Source of the DNA: Nocardia tengchongensis
GTDB lineage: Bacteria; Actinomycetota; Actinomycetes; Mycobacteriales; Mycobacteriaceae
Direction of reading: 5' to 3'
Assembly (NCBI RefSeq): GCF_018362975.1
Contig: NZ_CP074371.1
Span: forward strand, 1,364,001 to 1,428,000
DNA length: 64,000 bases
Below are positions 55,408-63,698 of this stretch, piece by piece (positions within the stretch are counted from its first letter, which is position 1; each line of letters opens with the position of its first letter). Below the pieces are notes generated by a model that searched no databases, was not told where the DNA came from, and worked only from the letters and a program-made list of their open reading frames with translations. Both the position numbers and the translations under genes were made by a program.

Positions 55408-56238
55408 GTGACGCTCTTTCACCTGCCCAAACCCAAGATGGTCGCCTCCGACGTGGATGGCACGCTCATCGACCACCGTGAGCAGGTGAGCGCCCGCACC
55501 AAGGCCGCTATCAATGCGCTCATCGCGGACGGGGTGCCGTTCGTGCTCGCCACCGGCCGGCCGCCGCGCTGGATCGATCCGGTGGTGGACGGGCTCGGTT
55601 ACGCACCGCTGTGCGTGTGCGGCAACGGTGCGGTCATCTACGACAGCGCCAACGATCGCGTCCTGGACAGCCGCACCCTCGACATCGAAACCCTCACCTG
55701 GGCCGCCGATCTGGCCGAGCACCTGCTGCCCGGCTGCGGCTTGGCCGCCGAACGCGTCGGCGCCACCGCCCACGACGCCGCGACCCCCCAGTTCGTGAGC
55801 TCCCCCGAATACGAGCACGCCTGGCTCAACCCCGACGACACCCAGGTGTCCCGAGCCGAAGTCATCTCCGCCCCCGCGATCAAGATGCTGATCCGCCTCC
55901 CCGGCACCTCCAGCAACGACATGCGCACCGTCCTGGATCCCCACCTCGCCGGCCGCGCCGACCTCACCTATTCCACCGACAACGGCCTGATCGAACTCTC
56001 GGCTCCCGGCGTCACCAAGGCCACCGGCCTCGCCGTCATAGCCCAGCGTCTCGGCGTCCAGCACTCCTCCCTCATCGCCTTCGGTGACATGCCGAACGAC
56101 GTCCCGATGCTCCTGATGGCGGGCCACGGCGTAGCCATGGCAAACGCCCACCCGGAAGCCATCGCCGCCGCCGACGAGGTCGCCCCGTCCAACACCGACG
56201 ACGGCGTCGCCCGCACTCTCGAACGCTGGTGGTCCTGA
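55408..56238 (+). CDS. HAD family hydrolase (Cof-type)
   Basis: A 276-residue haloacid dehalogenase phosphatase with a type IIB cap. Motif I is ASDVDGTLI (nucleophile and acid-base Asp), motif II lies in FVLATGRPPRW (Thr), and motif III/IV in STDNGLIELSAPGVTKATGL with the final GDMPNDVPML. It probably dephosphorylates sugar phosphates or a flavin precursor. GTG 55408 start. In mycobacteria a gene of this type (Rv3813c) also lies near the amidase gene. Confidence 0.92.
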   Translation: MTLFHLPKPKMVASDVDGTLIDHREQVSARTKAAINALIADGVPFVLATGRPPRWIDPVVDGLGYAPLCVCGNGAVIYDSANDRVLDSRTLDIETLTWAADLAEHLLPGCGLAAERVGATAHDAATPQFVSSPEYEHAWLNPDDTQVSRAEVISAPAIKMLIRLPGTSSNDMRTVLDPHLAGRADLTYSTDNGLIELSAPGVTKATGLAVIAQRLGVQHSSLIAFGDMPNDVPMLLMAGHGVAMANAHPEAIAAADEVAPSNTDDGVARTLERWWS

Positions 56239-56260
56239 ACCGGGTGCGATGACCCGCCGC

Positions 56261-56590
56261 CTAGCGCGTGGCGGGGCGGGTTCGGGGTGTTGCGTTCATG
56301 GGGGACGCGGTGACCACCACCGCTACTTCGAGCAGTTCGGCGGGAATGGTGTCGTCGTCGAAATGTGCTGGGCTCGGGACGATTACGGCGTCGACACCCA
56401 GACGGTCGATCGCCACGCGCAGGCGATGCAGCCGGTCCTCGGTTCGTTCGTTGAAGACGAGCGTTTTCCGAAGGTCGTATCCAGTTCGCTTGGCGGCCGA
56501 GCGAATTCGCCGCTCGTCCTGCGGTTGATGTAAACCTGAGATGTCGCTCCGCAGGAAACCCACCGCCGATGGCAAGAGACCCACAGTCAC
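56261..56590 (-). CDS. short resolvase-like protein (no catalytic Ser seen)
   Basis: A 109-residue protein similar in outline to the N-terminal part of serine resolvases: VGLLPSAVGFLRSDISGLHQ, then DERRIRSAAKRTGYDLRKTL and LRVAIDRLGVDAVIVPSPAH. In true resolvases the motif is YxRVS; here FLRSDIS takes its place. The DNA-binding half is missing, so recombinase activity is doubtful. Such stubs are common in Nocardia and Streptomyces beside XRE genes. GTG at 56590 overlaps the stop of the small membrane gene (GTGA). I infer a regulatory rather than recombination role. Confidence 0.6.
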   Translation of the reverse strand: MTVGLLPSAVGFLRSDISGLHQPQDERRIRSAAKRTGYDLRKTLVFNERTEDRLHRLRVAIDRLGVDAVIVPSPAHFDDDTIPAELLEVAVVVTASPMNATPRTRPATR

Positions 56591-56763
56591 CACCCCCGGC
56601 TGATCGGGACGTATACCCGCGGTGACTCGGCGGCGAGCCTGGCCTGAATGGCTGCAACGGTGAGCGGGGGATCGGTGCGCCGGGTTTCGGCGATCATGGT
56701 GCCAACGACGTTGGCGCCGAAGATCAGTAGCGAAGTAAGGACTATCGCGAGGATGATTGCCAT
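56587..56763 (-). CDS. small membrane protein
   Basis: A 58-residue protein read directly from the sequence: ATG 56763 preceded by GGAG, an N-terminal hydrophobic helix (MAIILAIVLTSLLIFGANVV) and a polar tail (MIAETRRTDPPLTVAAIQAR onward, ending SRGW). It has one predicted membrane span. Its stop overlaps the start of the resolvase-like gene, so both form a coupled two-gene unit divergent from the XRE regulator. Function unknown. Confidence 0.65.
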   Translation of the reverse strand: MAIILAIVLTSLLIFGANVVGTMIAETRRTDPPLTVAAIQARLAAESPRVYVPISRGW

Positions 56764-56884
56764 GTCGGGTGTTCTCCTGCCTACCTGGTTCCGGCTGCTG
56801 ATCCATAGATTGACCTGGTCGGGCGCAGCGAACTCTTACAATTTGTGGGAGTCCCGGGTCCGGTAGCCGTGTGGAATTGAGTCC

Positions 56885-58087
56885 GTGATGATCGATGATT
56901 CGGCCGGTGTCGGCGAGCGAGTTGCCGAGGCCCGCAAGCTGAAGGGCTGGACCCAATCGCGTCTGGCTATGGAAACGGGACTGTCGCCTTCCCTGATCAG
57001 TGCCGTGGAGCAAGGTAGACGGGCTGCGACCTCCGCCTATGTGTCGGCGTGCGCGAAGGCGCTGATGACCAGCGCGCCCGAGTTGCTGGGTCAGCCTTAC
57101 GCGCCCACCACGACGGAGGATCGGGAGATTCACGCGGCGATAGCCCTGCTGCGTAATGAGCTCGCGGCATGGGACATGCCGGCCCCGGATGTCCAGGTGC
57201 GACCGACTCCTGAGCTGTCCAAGGACGTTCTCGACGCGCGCAGATATCGTCGCGATGCGGCCGCTGCCAAGCTCGCCGCGAAGCTGCCGCCGCTGCTGGT
57301 CGAGACGCGAGCGCTCGTGCACCGCAGCGATGGCCGCGCCCGCGAACGAGCCTGCACACTGCTGGCCGAGCTCTACTACAACGCCCGCAGCCTGGCCCAC
57401 AAACTCGGCTACCAGGACCTCGCCGCGCTGGCAGTTGACCGAATGACCTGGGCTGCCGGCGAATCCGGCGATCCATTGTGGATCGCCGCTGCGCAATTCC
57501 ACCGTGCCACTCTGTTGACCAACGGTGGCGACTGGAAAACGGCCCTGGCGTTCCTCGAACGTTGCCGTGCTCAGATCGAAGGGCAACTCGGCATCGGCGA
57601 GGAGCCGGATCTCATCGCGTGGGGCGGTCTGCATCTACAGTCCGGTCTTGCTGCGGCCCGCGCCGGGAACCGAGCTCAGGCGGACGCCCACCTGGCCGAA
57701 GCGGCCGACACCGCACGCCGGATCGGTCACGATCGTGATGAGATCCTCGTGTTCGGCCCGACGAACGTCGGCATCTGGTCGGTAGCGTTGGCCGTCGAAA
57801 TGGCGGACGGAGCGGTAGCGCTCGAACGTGCCGACGGTTTTGTGATCCCGCACGGCACGCCGAAATCTCGGTCCGGCCACCACTACATCGACGTAGCGCG
57901 CGCCTATCTACTGCACGGGAACAGGTCGCTCGTCATGCCCGCCTTGCAGACCGCGAAGGCGATCGCGCCGTCGATGGTGCGCTGGCATCCGATGGTGCAC
58001 GAAACCGTCCGCGTACTCGCCCGCGAGGAAGCCCGCAGCACCGAATCGGTGCGCGGGTTTGCCTCTTGGTGCGGCATTGCCACCTAG
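56885..58087 (+). CDS. XRE family regulator with TPR-like helical domain
   Basis: A 400-residue protein. The N-terminal helix-turn-helix (residues about 10-65: VAEARKLKGWTQSRLAMETG, LSPSLISAVEQGRRAATSAY) is XRE type. The rest is alpha-helical with TPR-like repeats (CTLLAELYYNARSLAHKLGY, LHLQSGLAAARAGNRAQADA, RAYLLHGNRSLVMPALQTAK). Such proteins often sense peptides or act with a small partner gene. Start GTG 56885 or ATG 56888. It diverges from the small membrane protein/resolvase-like pair, which may be its target. Tail-to-tail 4-bp overlap with the amidase gene. Confidence 0.82.
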   Translation: MMIDDSAGVGERVAEARKLKGWTQSRLAMETGLSPSLISAVEQGRRAATSAYVSACAKALMTSAPELLGQPYAPTTTEDREIHAAIALLRNELAAWDMPAPDVQVRPTPELSKDVLDARRYRRDAAAAKLAAKLPPLLVETRALVHRSDGRARERACTLLAELYYNARSLAHKLGYQDLAALAVDRMTWAAGESGDPLWIAAAQFHRATLLTNGGDWKTALAFLERCRAQIEGQLGIGEEPDLIAWGGLHLQSGLAAARAGNRAQADAHLAEAADTARRIGHDRDEILVFGPTNVGIWSVALAVEMADGAVALERADGFVIPHGTPKSRSGHHYIDVARAYLLHGNRSLVMPALQTAKAIAPSMVRWHPMVHETVRVLAREEARSTESVRGFASWCGIAT

Positions 58088-60336
58088 TTGGGGACCACCG
58101 CCGGAATGGGTTTGATGGGGTCCTGGACCGCGCCATAGTTCTTCAGCACGGTTGTCACGATTCCGGTGAGCTTGTCGAAAATCAGTGCGCCGTTTTGGAA
58201 GTCGGTACGGACGCCGTTCGAGACCGGATATTCGTTGCTCGTGGGTAGTCCGAGAATGCCTGCGCCCGAACCCAATTGCAGGAATCGTTCCAGAATCTTC
58301 CCGACCACCGAAACGATTCGGCCGGTGGAATTGGCGTACACGAAGCCATTGGTGAATTCACCGTACTGGCCGCCGTCGGCGAGTGCGATCGGTACCGCTT
58401 TCGGTTGTCCCAGTGGGCCTGTCGCGCCGCCCTGCTCGTTCCAGTAGCGGGCGACCGGGCTGCGGTCGAGCATGCTCAGGATCCGCTGGGTGAGGTCGGC
58501 GAGCGCGGCCAGGTCCGCCTCGCTGGAGCTGGGTGTGGGTGGCGCGGGGGCCGCCTGGACCTGCGGGTTCGCTCCGGCGTTCTGGCCGGGGTGGACGCGG
58601 TTCGGGGTGGTCGGGGCGACGGCGTCGGTGCCGCCGGCCGTGTCGGCGGCGATCTGGCGGATCTTGTCCATCAGGGCGTAGGCGGCGTCGCCGGGGCAGG
58701 TGGTGTTGCCGACGTCGCGGTGCGCGAAGATGTTCGGGAGTTTGACCGCCTGTCCGAGAGCGTATTTCGTGTAATCGCTGCCCTCGGAGTACATGGTGGT
58801 CGAGCCCTGCGGGTCGAAGCCCGCCAGTTTGGCGCGCCACCCGATGAACTTGCCGAGCGCCTGGATGGACACGTCGGTCGGGTCGTCTTCCTCGTAATCG
58901 CCCATCAGCGCGACCCCGGCGGTATCGATATTGAACCCGCCCGCGTGCGCGCCCTCGACGGGGCGGTCCAAACCGCCGTAGCGTCCTTCGAAGATTTGCC
59001 CGTACTTGTCGACCAGCGCGTTGTAGCCGATGTCGCACCAGCCCAGCGTCTTCGCGTGATACGAGTAGATGGCGCGCACGATGCCCGCGGACTCGGCCTT
59101 GGTGTAGTCGTTGCGGCCCGCGGTGTGGTGCACGGTGATCGCGGAGACACCGTCGTCGTAGGTGGGTTCCTCGCAGCGCAACGATTCGTCGGCGCCCCAC
59201 TGGGCCCGGGAGATCACCTTCGGCCCGCCGCCGGGCAGCGGCGCGGCCACCGAGGTGAGGTTCTCGTCGATGCTCCCGCGACCCGGATCGATCAGCACCG
59301 CGGCCAGCTTCTCCAGGTTGATCTGCGCGGGATCGGCCGAACTGTCGTCCAGCGGAGTGGGTTCGGCGGGCGCGGAGACGGCCTTCGCCTTGGGCGTCAC
59401 CAGCATCTGCACGGTCTTGGTATTGCCGACGTAGATAGGTTCGGTGCCGTTGCGCTTACCCGGCTTGGACTTGTCCTTGCCCGATTCGGCCTCGGCGTCG
59501 TACCAGGGACCCCACGTGCCGTCGGGGCGCTGAGCGCGAATCTTGGTGGTGGCTTTGAGAACATCCGTCGCGGTGACCGCGACCATGCTGAACGGGTGTT
59601 CGCGGGTGAGCTCCTTGACCTGCGCGCCGACCTTGTCGACCAGGTCGGTGGGCACCGCGCCGGGGGAGAGGGCGGGGGTGCGCAGGTCGCCGGTGAGGCC
59701 GGGCACCGGATGTGGGCCGGGCGCGGCCGGGTTGTCGGCGGTGGGGATCGGTGCCGGGGCGGGCGCTGCCGCGGGTGTCTCACCGCCGGGCGCGGGAACC
59801 AGTGGGGCAGCGTGGGTTTCGGCGTTCGGTGCTGCCGGGATCTCGGGCCCCGGTTCGGCGATGAAGCCGGGTGTCCCGGCCGGCTTGACGGCGCCCGGGA
59901 CGGGGTTGGCGTTGGGGAGTGAGCCCGGCACGGTCGGGCGGGCGGAGCGCGGCGCGGTGGCCGGTCCGGGCCCGACGGGCTGCTGCGGGGAGTTGTTCAG
60001 CTTGGGGAGGGGGATCTCGGTGGGTAGCGGCACGCCCGGGATGAGATTCTGCGGAATCTGAATCGAGCTGGGCAGCGGCAACATCCGCAGATCGGACAGG
60101 CGTAGGTCGGGCAGATCGAGCCCGGTCAGCTCGTGGAGCGGCAGCACGATGTCGGGCGCCGAGGCCAGGGCGACTTCGGCTATTTGGGCAGGTATAGCTG
60201 CCAAATTGCTTTGATCCGCGTTCCGGACATCCCGGGTGTCACTCAGTGCGAGGACGCCGACGGGCACGGCCAGCGCGAGGGCGGTCACTACCGGGAGCGT
60301 GTAGGCATGTTTCGGTCTGCGATACGGCACAAGCAT
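58084..60336 (-). CDS. N-acetylmuramoyl-L-alanine amidase with LGFP repeats
   Basis: A 750-residue exported peptidoglycan hydrolase. Residues 1-35 form a signal/anchor (TLPVVTALALAVPVGVLAL). A long Pro/Ala-rich region follows, then the amidase_2/PGRP domain (about 380-560) with zinc ligands in VHHTAGRNDY, CDIGYNALVDKYGQIFEGRY and NIFAHRDVGNTTCPG. LGFP repeats end the protein (GPLGQPKAVPIALADGG, YGEFTNGFVYANSTG, LGLPTSNEYPV), which in Mycobacteriales bind the envelope. It resembles the Rv3811 type. Cleaves the amide between muramic acid and stem peptide. Confidence 0.9.
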   Translation of the reverse strand: MLVPYRRPKHAYTLPVVTALALAVPVGVLALSDTRDVRNADQSNLAAIPAQIAEVALASAPDIVLPLHELTGLDLPDLRLSDLRMLPLPSSIQIPQNLIPGVPLPTEIPLPKLNNSPQQPVGPGPATAPRSARPTVPGSLPNANPVPGAVKPAGTPGFIAEPGPEIPAAPNAETHAAPLVPAPGGETPAAAPAPAPIPTADNPAAPGPHPVPGLTGDLRTPALSPGAVPTDLVDKVGAQVKELTREHPFSMVAVTATDVLKATTKIRAQRPDGTWGPWYDAEAESGKDKSKPGKRNGTEPIYVGNTKTVQMLVTPKAKAVSAPAEPTPLDDSSADPAQINLEKLAAVLIDPGRGSIDENLTSVAAPLPGGGPKVISRAQWGADESLRCEEPTYDDGVSAITVHHTAGRNDYTKAESAGIVRAIYSYHAKTLGWCDIGYNALVDKYGQIFEGRYGGLDRPVEGAHAGGFNIDTAGVALMGDYEEDDPTDVSIQALGKFIGWRAKLAGFDPQGSTTMYSEGSDYTKYALGQAVKLPNIFAHRDVGNTTCPGDAAYALMDKIRQIAADTAGGTDAVAPTTPNRVHPGQNAGANPQVQAAPAPPTPSSSEADLAALADLTQRILSMLDRSPVARYWNEQGGATGPLGQPKAVPIALADGGQYGEFTNGFVYANSTGRIVSVVGKILERFLQLGSGAGILGLPTSNEYPVSNGVRTDFQNGALIFDKLTGIVTTVLKNYGAVQDPIKPIPAVVPN

Positions 60337-60502
60337 CTCCCATTCAGGTAAATCGGTCTAACCGCGCCCCGAGCACAAGCTTGCTACTTGGCGCATCAAC
60401 GAGCACACTAGTCCCTATTGTCACATTCCCTGAACGTATGGTTGAGGCTTAGCTTTGGGTAACTCGAATGTAGCTTCACACCCTCGAAAGAACGGGTATG
60501 AC

Positions 60503-61959
60503 ATGCCGAACGGGTACCTAGCCGAGCGCCAGAGACGGCGCGGTCTGCTCACCATGTCCCTCGCAGTCGCCGTCACCACCGGCGGCACCGCCCTGCTGGT
60601 CTGGGCCTGGCCCGAGAACGCTCTGCACCTCACCGTCGGCGCCGGTCACGGCCGCGGTCTGAGCCAGAACGGCGCGTTCGAGAAGGCCGCCCAAGGCTGG
60701 ACCGCCGAGCGCATCCTCGCGAACTATTACGCCGGAGCGAACCTCGCCGACGTCGGTGCGACCTCCGTCCGAGTCCGCCTCATGGACCAGGACGACAAAA
60801 CCCTCGACGTCGTCTCCGACTCCGTCTTCTACGTCGCCGGCCGCCGTGTCATCCCCGGCCAGGCCGCGCACCTCACCCCCACCGCGAGTGGCGCCGACGT
60901 CACCATCACCCAGGGCTGCGACGGAAACAACCTCTGGGAAGGCACAACCGACGACCCCTGGGCCTACCCCGTTACCGACGGCACCGCCCGCCCCGCCGAA
61001 GAACAACTCGAAATCTGCGGCGGCAACGCCTTCCGCGGCGTCCTCGGCGTGGCCCTGGACGGCGACGCCTTCCGCACAGTCAACGAGGTAGACCTCGACG
61101 ACTACCTCAAAGGCGTGGTCCCCGCCGAAATGGTCCCCGGCTGGGCCGACCAGGGCGGCGCCGAAGCCCTCCGCGCCCAGGCCATCGCCGCCCGCTCCTA
61201 CGCCCTAGCCGAAAACCGCTACACCTACGCCCAAACCTGCGACACCACCGACTGCCAGATGTACCTCGGCACCGACAAAGAGGACTCCCGCACCACAGCC
61301 GCCGTAGAGGACACCTCCGGCCGAGTCCTCACCCGCGACAACCGAATCCTCCGAGCCGAATACTCCGCAGCCCCCGACGGCGGCCCCCTAACCCCCGCCT
61401 CCGCCATGGAAGTAGGCCCCGCCCTCACCGACTTCCCCGGAGCCAACACCCGGGCCTCCCCAACCTCCTGGCTCCCCAAAACTCGCAAACACTCACCACC
61501 CCAACGGAATCCGACCCGGAAACCGCCACAACCCCGGGCTCTGCCACCCCAGGCGCAAGCACGCCGGGTGCCACCGTCCCGGGCGCAACCACTCCGAACG
61601 CGGCAACCCCCGACGCGGCAACCCCCGCCTACACGGCCCCGTCCTACGCCACCCCGGCCGTCCCCGGCGCGGAAACCCCCACCGCCCCAAGCAATGTCAC
61701 CCCCGGCACCCCGGCCTACCCCAACCAGAACCCCGGCAACCGCACCCGCTCCGTAATCCCCGGTCTCCCCAGCCCGGGCAGCGCCGACCCGAACTCGATG
61801 CAATCCGACACCCGATTGACCCCTGAAGCGGTGGGCCCCGATGTATCGGTCCGGTCTGTCGTTCCGACCACCACAGCGGCTCCCAGAACCACCTCCATGC
61901 CAACATCGCCGACCTCTCCGCTTCCAGCGCCCGCCGCGCCGAAACCATTGCCGTCCTGA
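60503..61959 (+). CDS. SpoIID/LytB domain exported protein with Thr-Pro-Gly repeat tail (frameshifted)
   Basis: A SpoIID/LytB-type envelope protein of about 485 residues. After a membrane helix (MSLAVAVTTGGTALLVWAW) come GAGHGRGLSQNGAFEKAAQG and the SpoIID core (VDLDDYLKGVVPAEMVPGWA, ALRAQAIAARSYALAE, YSAAPDG); related domains cut peptidoglycan glycan strands. One C is missing at 61449-61451: with it, GANTPGLPNLLAPQ leads into a tail of TPG-type repeats (TPGSATPGASTPGATVPGAT) to the TGA at 61957. Without it the frame ends at 61756 in an improbable Arg/Pro tail. ATG 60503 is used; the TTG at 60455 is possible. Divergent from the amidase gene, so two wall-acting genes share one promoter region. 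Confidence 0.82.
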
Positions 61960-62087
61960 TACTCGCAGTGTCGGCCATTGTTGGCACAAAAGGTCATAGC
62001 CTTCAAATGCGGGTAATGGCAGGCAATTTCACTCGCGTAGTGCCGTCGTGATGTCTGGAGGTCATCGGCTGGGAACTGGGGGAGTTG

Positions 62088-62354
62088 CTACCCGCTTCGC
62101 TTGACGAACTGCACGGCACGGTCCATGACCTCGAGCGGCGAAACGTCGAGTGCATTGCATAGCGCGAACAGCTGATGCATGTCGGGGGAGCGCTCCCCGT
62201 TCTCGAAGCGCTGGATCGTGCTCACGGCGACGCCTGAGGCGGCCGAGAGCTCAACCCGGGTGTAACCGCGCCGTGCGCGGGCAGCACGGAGTTCTTCGCC
62301 TACTGCGCGGTTGATGCCGTCGTGGAGATCCCGCAGTTCCATATGGACCATCAT
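62088..62354 (-). CDS. XRE family transcriptional regulator (putative repressor)
   Basis: An 88-residue DNA-binding protein. The helix-turn-helix is RAARARRGYTRVELSAASGV, AVSTIQRFENGERSPDMHQL, with a final LCNALDVSPLEVMDRAVQFV. It is mostly one XRE domain, like phage or plasmid repressors. ATG 62354 is the likely start (ATG 62351 and 62342 also possible), and all three lie inside or beside the first operator cluster, so the protein could repress its own gene. The frame upstream to 62429 runs through the operators. Confidence 0.8.
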   Translation of the reverse strand: MMVHMELRDLHDGINRAVGEELRAARARRGYTRVELSAASGVAVSTIQRFENGERSPDMHQLFALCNALDVSPLEVMDRAVQFVKRSG

Positions 62355-62491
62355 GAGGTCCGAACGGAATTCTTGCAAACACACCCAGGCTGGAGTATAT
62401 CCAAACCCGACGGATAGTAACGATTGCATAACAGGTCCGTTCGGACTTGTTTCAGTTCCGTATGGACCATAATGTGGTCCGTATGGACTTC
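62336..62491. repeat. five TCC-N4-GGA operator-like palindromes in phased clusters
   Basis: TCCATATGGA (62338-62347), TCCGAACGGA (62359-62368), TCCGTTCGGA (62436-62445), TCCGTATGGA (62457-62466) and TCCGTATGGA (62478-62487). Within both clusters the starts are exactly 21 bp apart, two helical turns, so proteins would bind on one DNA face. Moreover 62336-62372 and 62455-62491 match at 31 of 37 bases as a direct repeat. They cover the divergent promoter and the start codons on both sides. Confidence 0.85.
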
Positions 62492-62719
62492 CTGGATCGA
62501 CATATCGCCGACCGTGTAGCGCTGGCGATGAGTGAGACCGGTGTGGGCTTCGGGCAGATCGTCGCCCGAACCGGGCTCAGTGCCGCCTCTCTGGGTGCCC
62601 GAGTGGGTGCCGCCGCGCCCTTCACGGCGGTCGATCTGGTGCTCGTGGCGTGTGCTCTGGGACGTGAGCTCGCCGATCTCCTCCCCGGTCAGGGGCGTGG
62701 GGATTCGGGGGCGGCATGA
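62462..62719 (+). CDS. small HTH-like phage-type protein
   Basis: An 85-residue protein. RHIADRVALAMSETGVGFGQ, IVARTGLSAASLGARVGAAA, FTAVDLVLVACALGRELADL looks like a compact helix-turn-helix, similar in layout to Cro/excisionase-like regulators. Its start is uncertain: ATG 62462 or 62483, both inside an operator, and no clear ribosome-binding site, so a leaderless or repressor-sensitive transcript is possible. Its stop overlaps the next ATG (ATGA). Divergent from the XRE gene, giving a repressor/anti-repressor-like pair. Confidence 0.6.
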   Translation: MDHNVVRMDFLDRHIADRVALAMSETGVGFGQIVARTGLSAASLGARVGAAAPFTAVDLVLVACALGRELADLLPGQGRGDSGAA

Positions 62720-63399
62720 TGGCATATGACGAATCGACCCACCTGTACCTCACGGTCGACGCCCTTCGGGAGTTGGCCGAGCTACTCGCCGGGATTCCGA
62801 GTCTGGCCGAGGATCTGGAGGATTCGGTCAACGGCCGAGCGCGTCTCGGTGCGGCCAATACCCGGCTCAGCGGCAGGAGTAGTGATCAGCCGCTGCCCTT
62901 CAGCGTCGGTGCGGCCAATGTCCGTGACCACCTGCACGCGTGTCTGGTCGGCTGGGTGCGGCTCGTCTGTGAACAGCGCGCTATCGGGTACAGCGGTCCG
63001 ACTTCTACGGCCGGGCTCGCCGCCTGGCTGCGCACGAATCTGATCGCGCTGGCGATGACCGAAGGCGTCGAATCCGCTCCTGCGGACCTCAGGTCGGCGG
63101 TCGAAGCCGCTGAACGTGTGGTCTGTCCGCCGGCGAATCGTTATGTCCTCGATGCCGCAGCCGTCGCCGCCGCCCGCCGCGCCCGTCTCAATGTCTCGGG
63201 AATCGTCACCCTCGCGAAAGGATTGGGAGATCCGTTTCGAACGGTCACGGTCCGCCGCATCCAAACCCTGCGTGACGCAGGCAAAGTTGCGCCCGTTCCT
63301 GGGCCGTGGGCGCCGGACTGGCCAGAGTTGTTCCTGGTCGGCGACGTCTTGGACGCGCACCTGAATCACCCGATGCGCCGCCGGAAGTCCACCGTGTGA
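62716..63399 (+). CDS. phage-associated hypothetical protein (DUF7341-like N-terminal part)
   Basis: A 227-residue protein that resembles, from memory, actinophage proteins with a DUF7341-type pattern: PLPFSVGAANVRDHLHACLV, GWVRLVCEQRAIGYSG, LAAWLRTNLIAL and EAAERVVCPPANRYVL. The C-terminal part (VSGIVTLAKGLGDPFRTVTV, RRIQTLRDAGKVAPV) resembles a helix-turn-helix. It is translationally coupled to the small HTH-like gene by ATGA, suggesting both act together under the phased operators. Confidence 0.6.
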   Translation: MMAYDESTHLYLTVDALRELAELLAGIPSLAEDLEDSVNGRARLGAANTRLSGRSSDQPLPFSVGAANVRDHLHACLVGWVRLVCEQRAIGYSGPTSTAGLAAWLRTNLIALAMTEGVESAPADLRSAVEAAERVVCPPANRYVLDAAAVAAARRARLNVSGIVTLAKGLGDPFRTVTVRRIQTLRDAGKVAPVPGPWAPDWPELFLVGDVLDAHLNHPMRRRKSTV

Positions 63400-63432
63400 T
63401 CGCCTGTCCCACCTCAGAATCCCTCGCCACCT

Positions 63433-63470
63433 GGCCGTCGAACCACTGCTCAGCAGAAGGTTCGACGGCC
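63433..63470. terminator. intrinsic terminator-like hairpin
   Basis: A 12-bp perfect inverted repeat (ggccgtcgaacc 63433-63444, ggttcgacggcc 63459-63470) with a 14-nt loop, followed by ttcgtcgttt. It lies 34 bp behind the hypothetical phage-type gene and before the next gene. Confidence 0.75.
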
Positions 63471-63500
63471 TTCGTCGTTTCGTCCCAATGGAGGCCTCCC

Positions 63501-63698
63501 ATGCGCTACTCCCTTCTTGACCTGATCGAACTGGCCGCCCACACGGCCCCCGTCACTCCGCTGTCTGCCGACAGCGCCCACGAGGTCATGCGCCTGCATC
63601 GTGAATGTCCCGCGCCTGAATGTCCGCGTAAGGCCGCGGCCTTACGGACGTTGGTTGCCGCCGGCTGCATCACCCCCGATTCCGGTCGGCGGCGGTGA
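63501..63698 (+). CDS. small conserved phage/actinobacterial protein
   Basis: A 65-residue protein preceded by GGAGG at 63490-63494. Its segments LIELAAHTAPVTPLSADSAH, VMRLHRECPAPECPRKAAAL, RTLVAAGCITPDSGRRR resemble small proteins I recall from Rhodococcus/Nocardia genomes and phages; the C-x4-C pair could bind zinc. Function unknown. Confidence 0.6.
   Translation: MRYSLLDLIELAAHTAPVTPLSADSAHEVMRLHRECPAPECPRKAAALRTLVAAGCITPDSGRRR

Noticed and set aside
56261..57634. Single 457-codon minus-strand gene
   Set aside because: Only its last 109 codons resemble a protein; the rest is antisense to the XRE regulator, and the small membrane gene occupies 56587-56763 in another frame.
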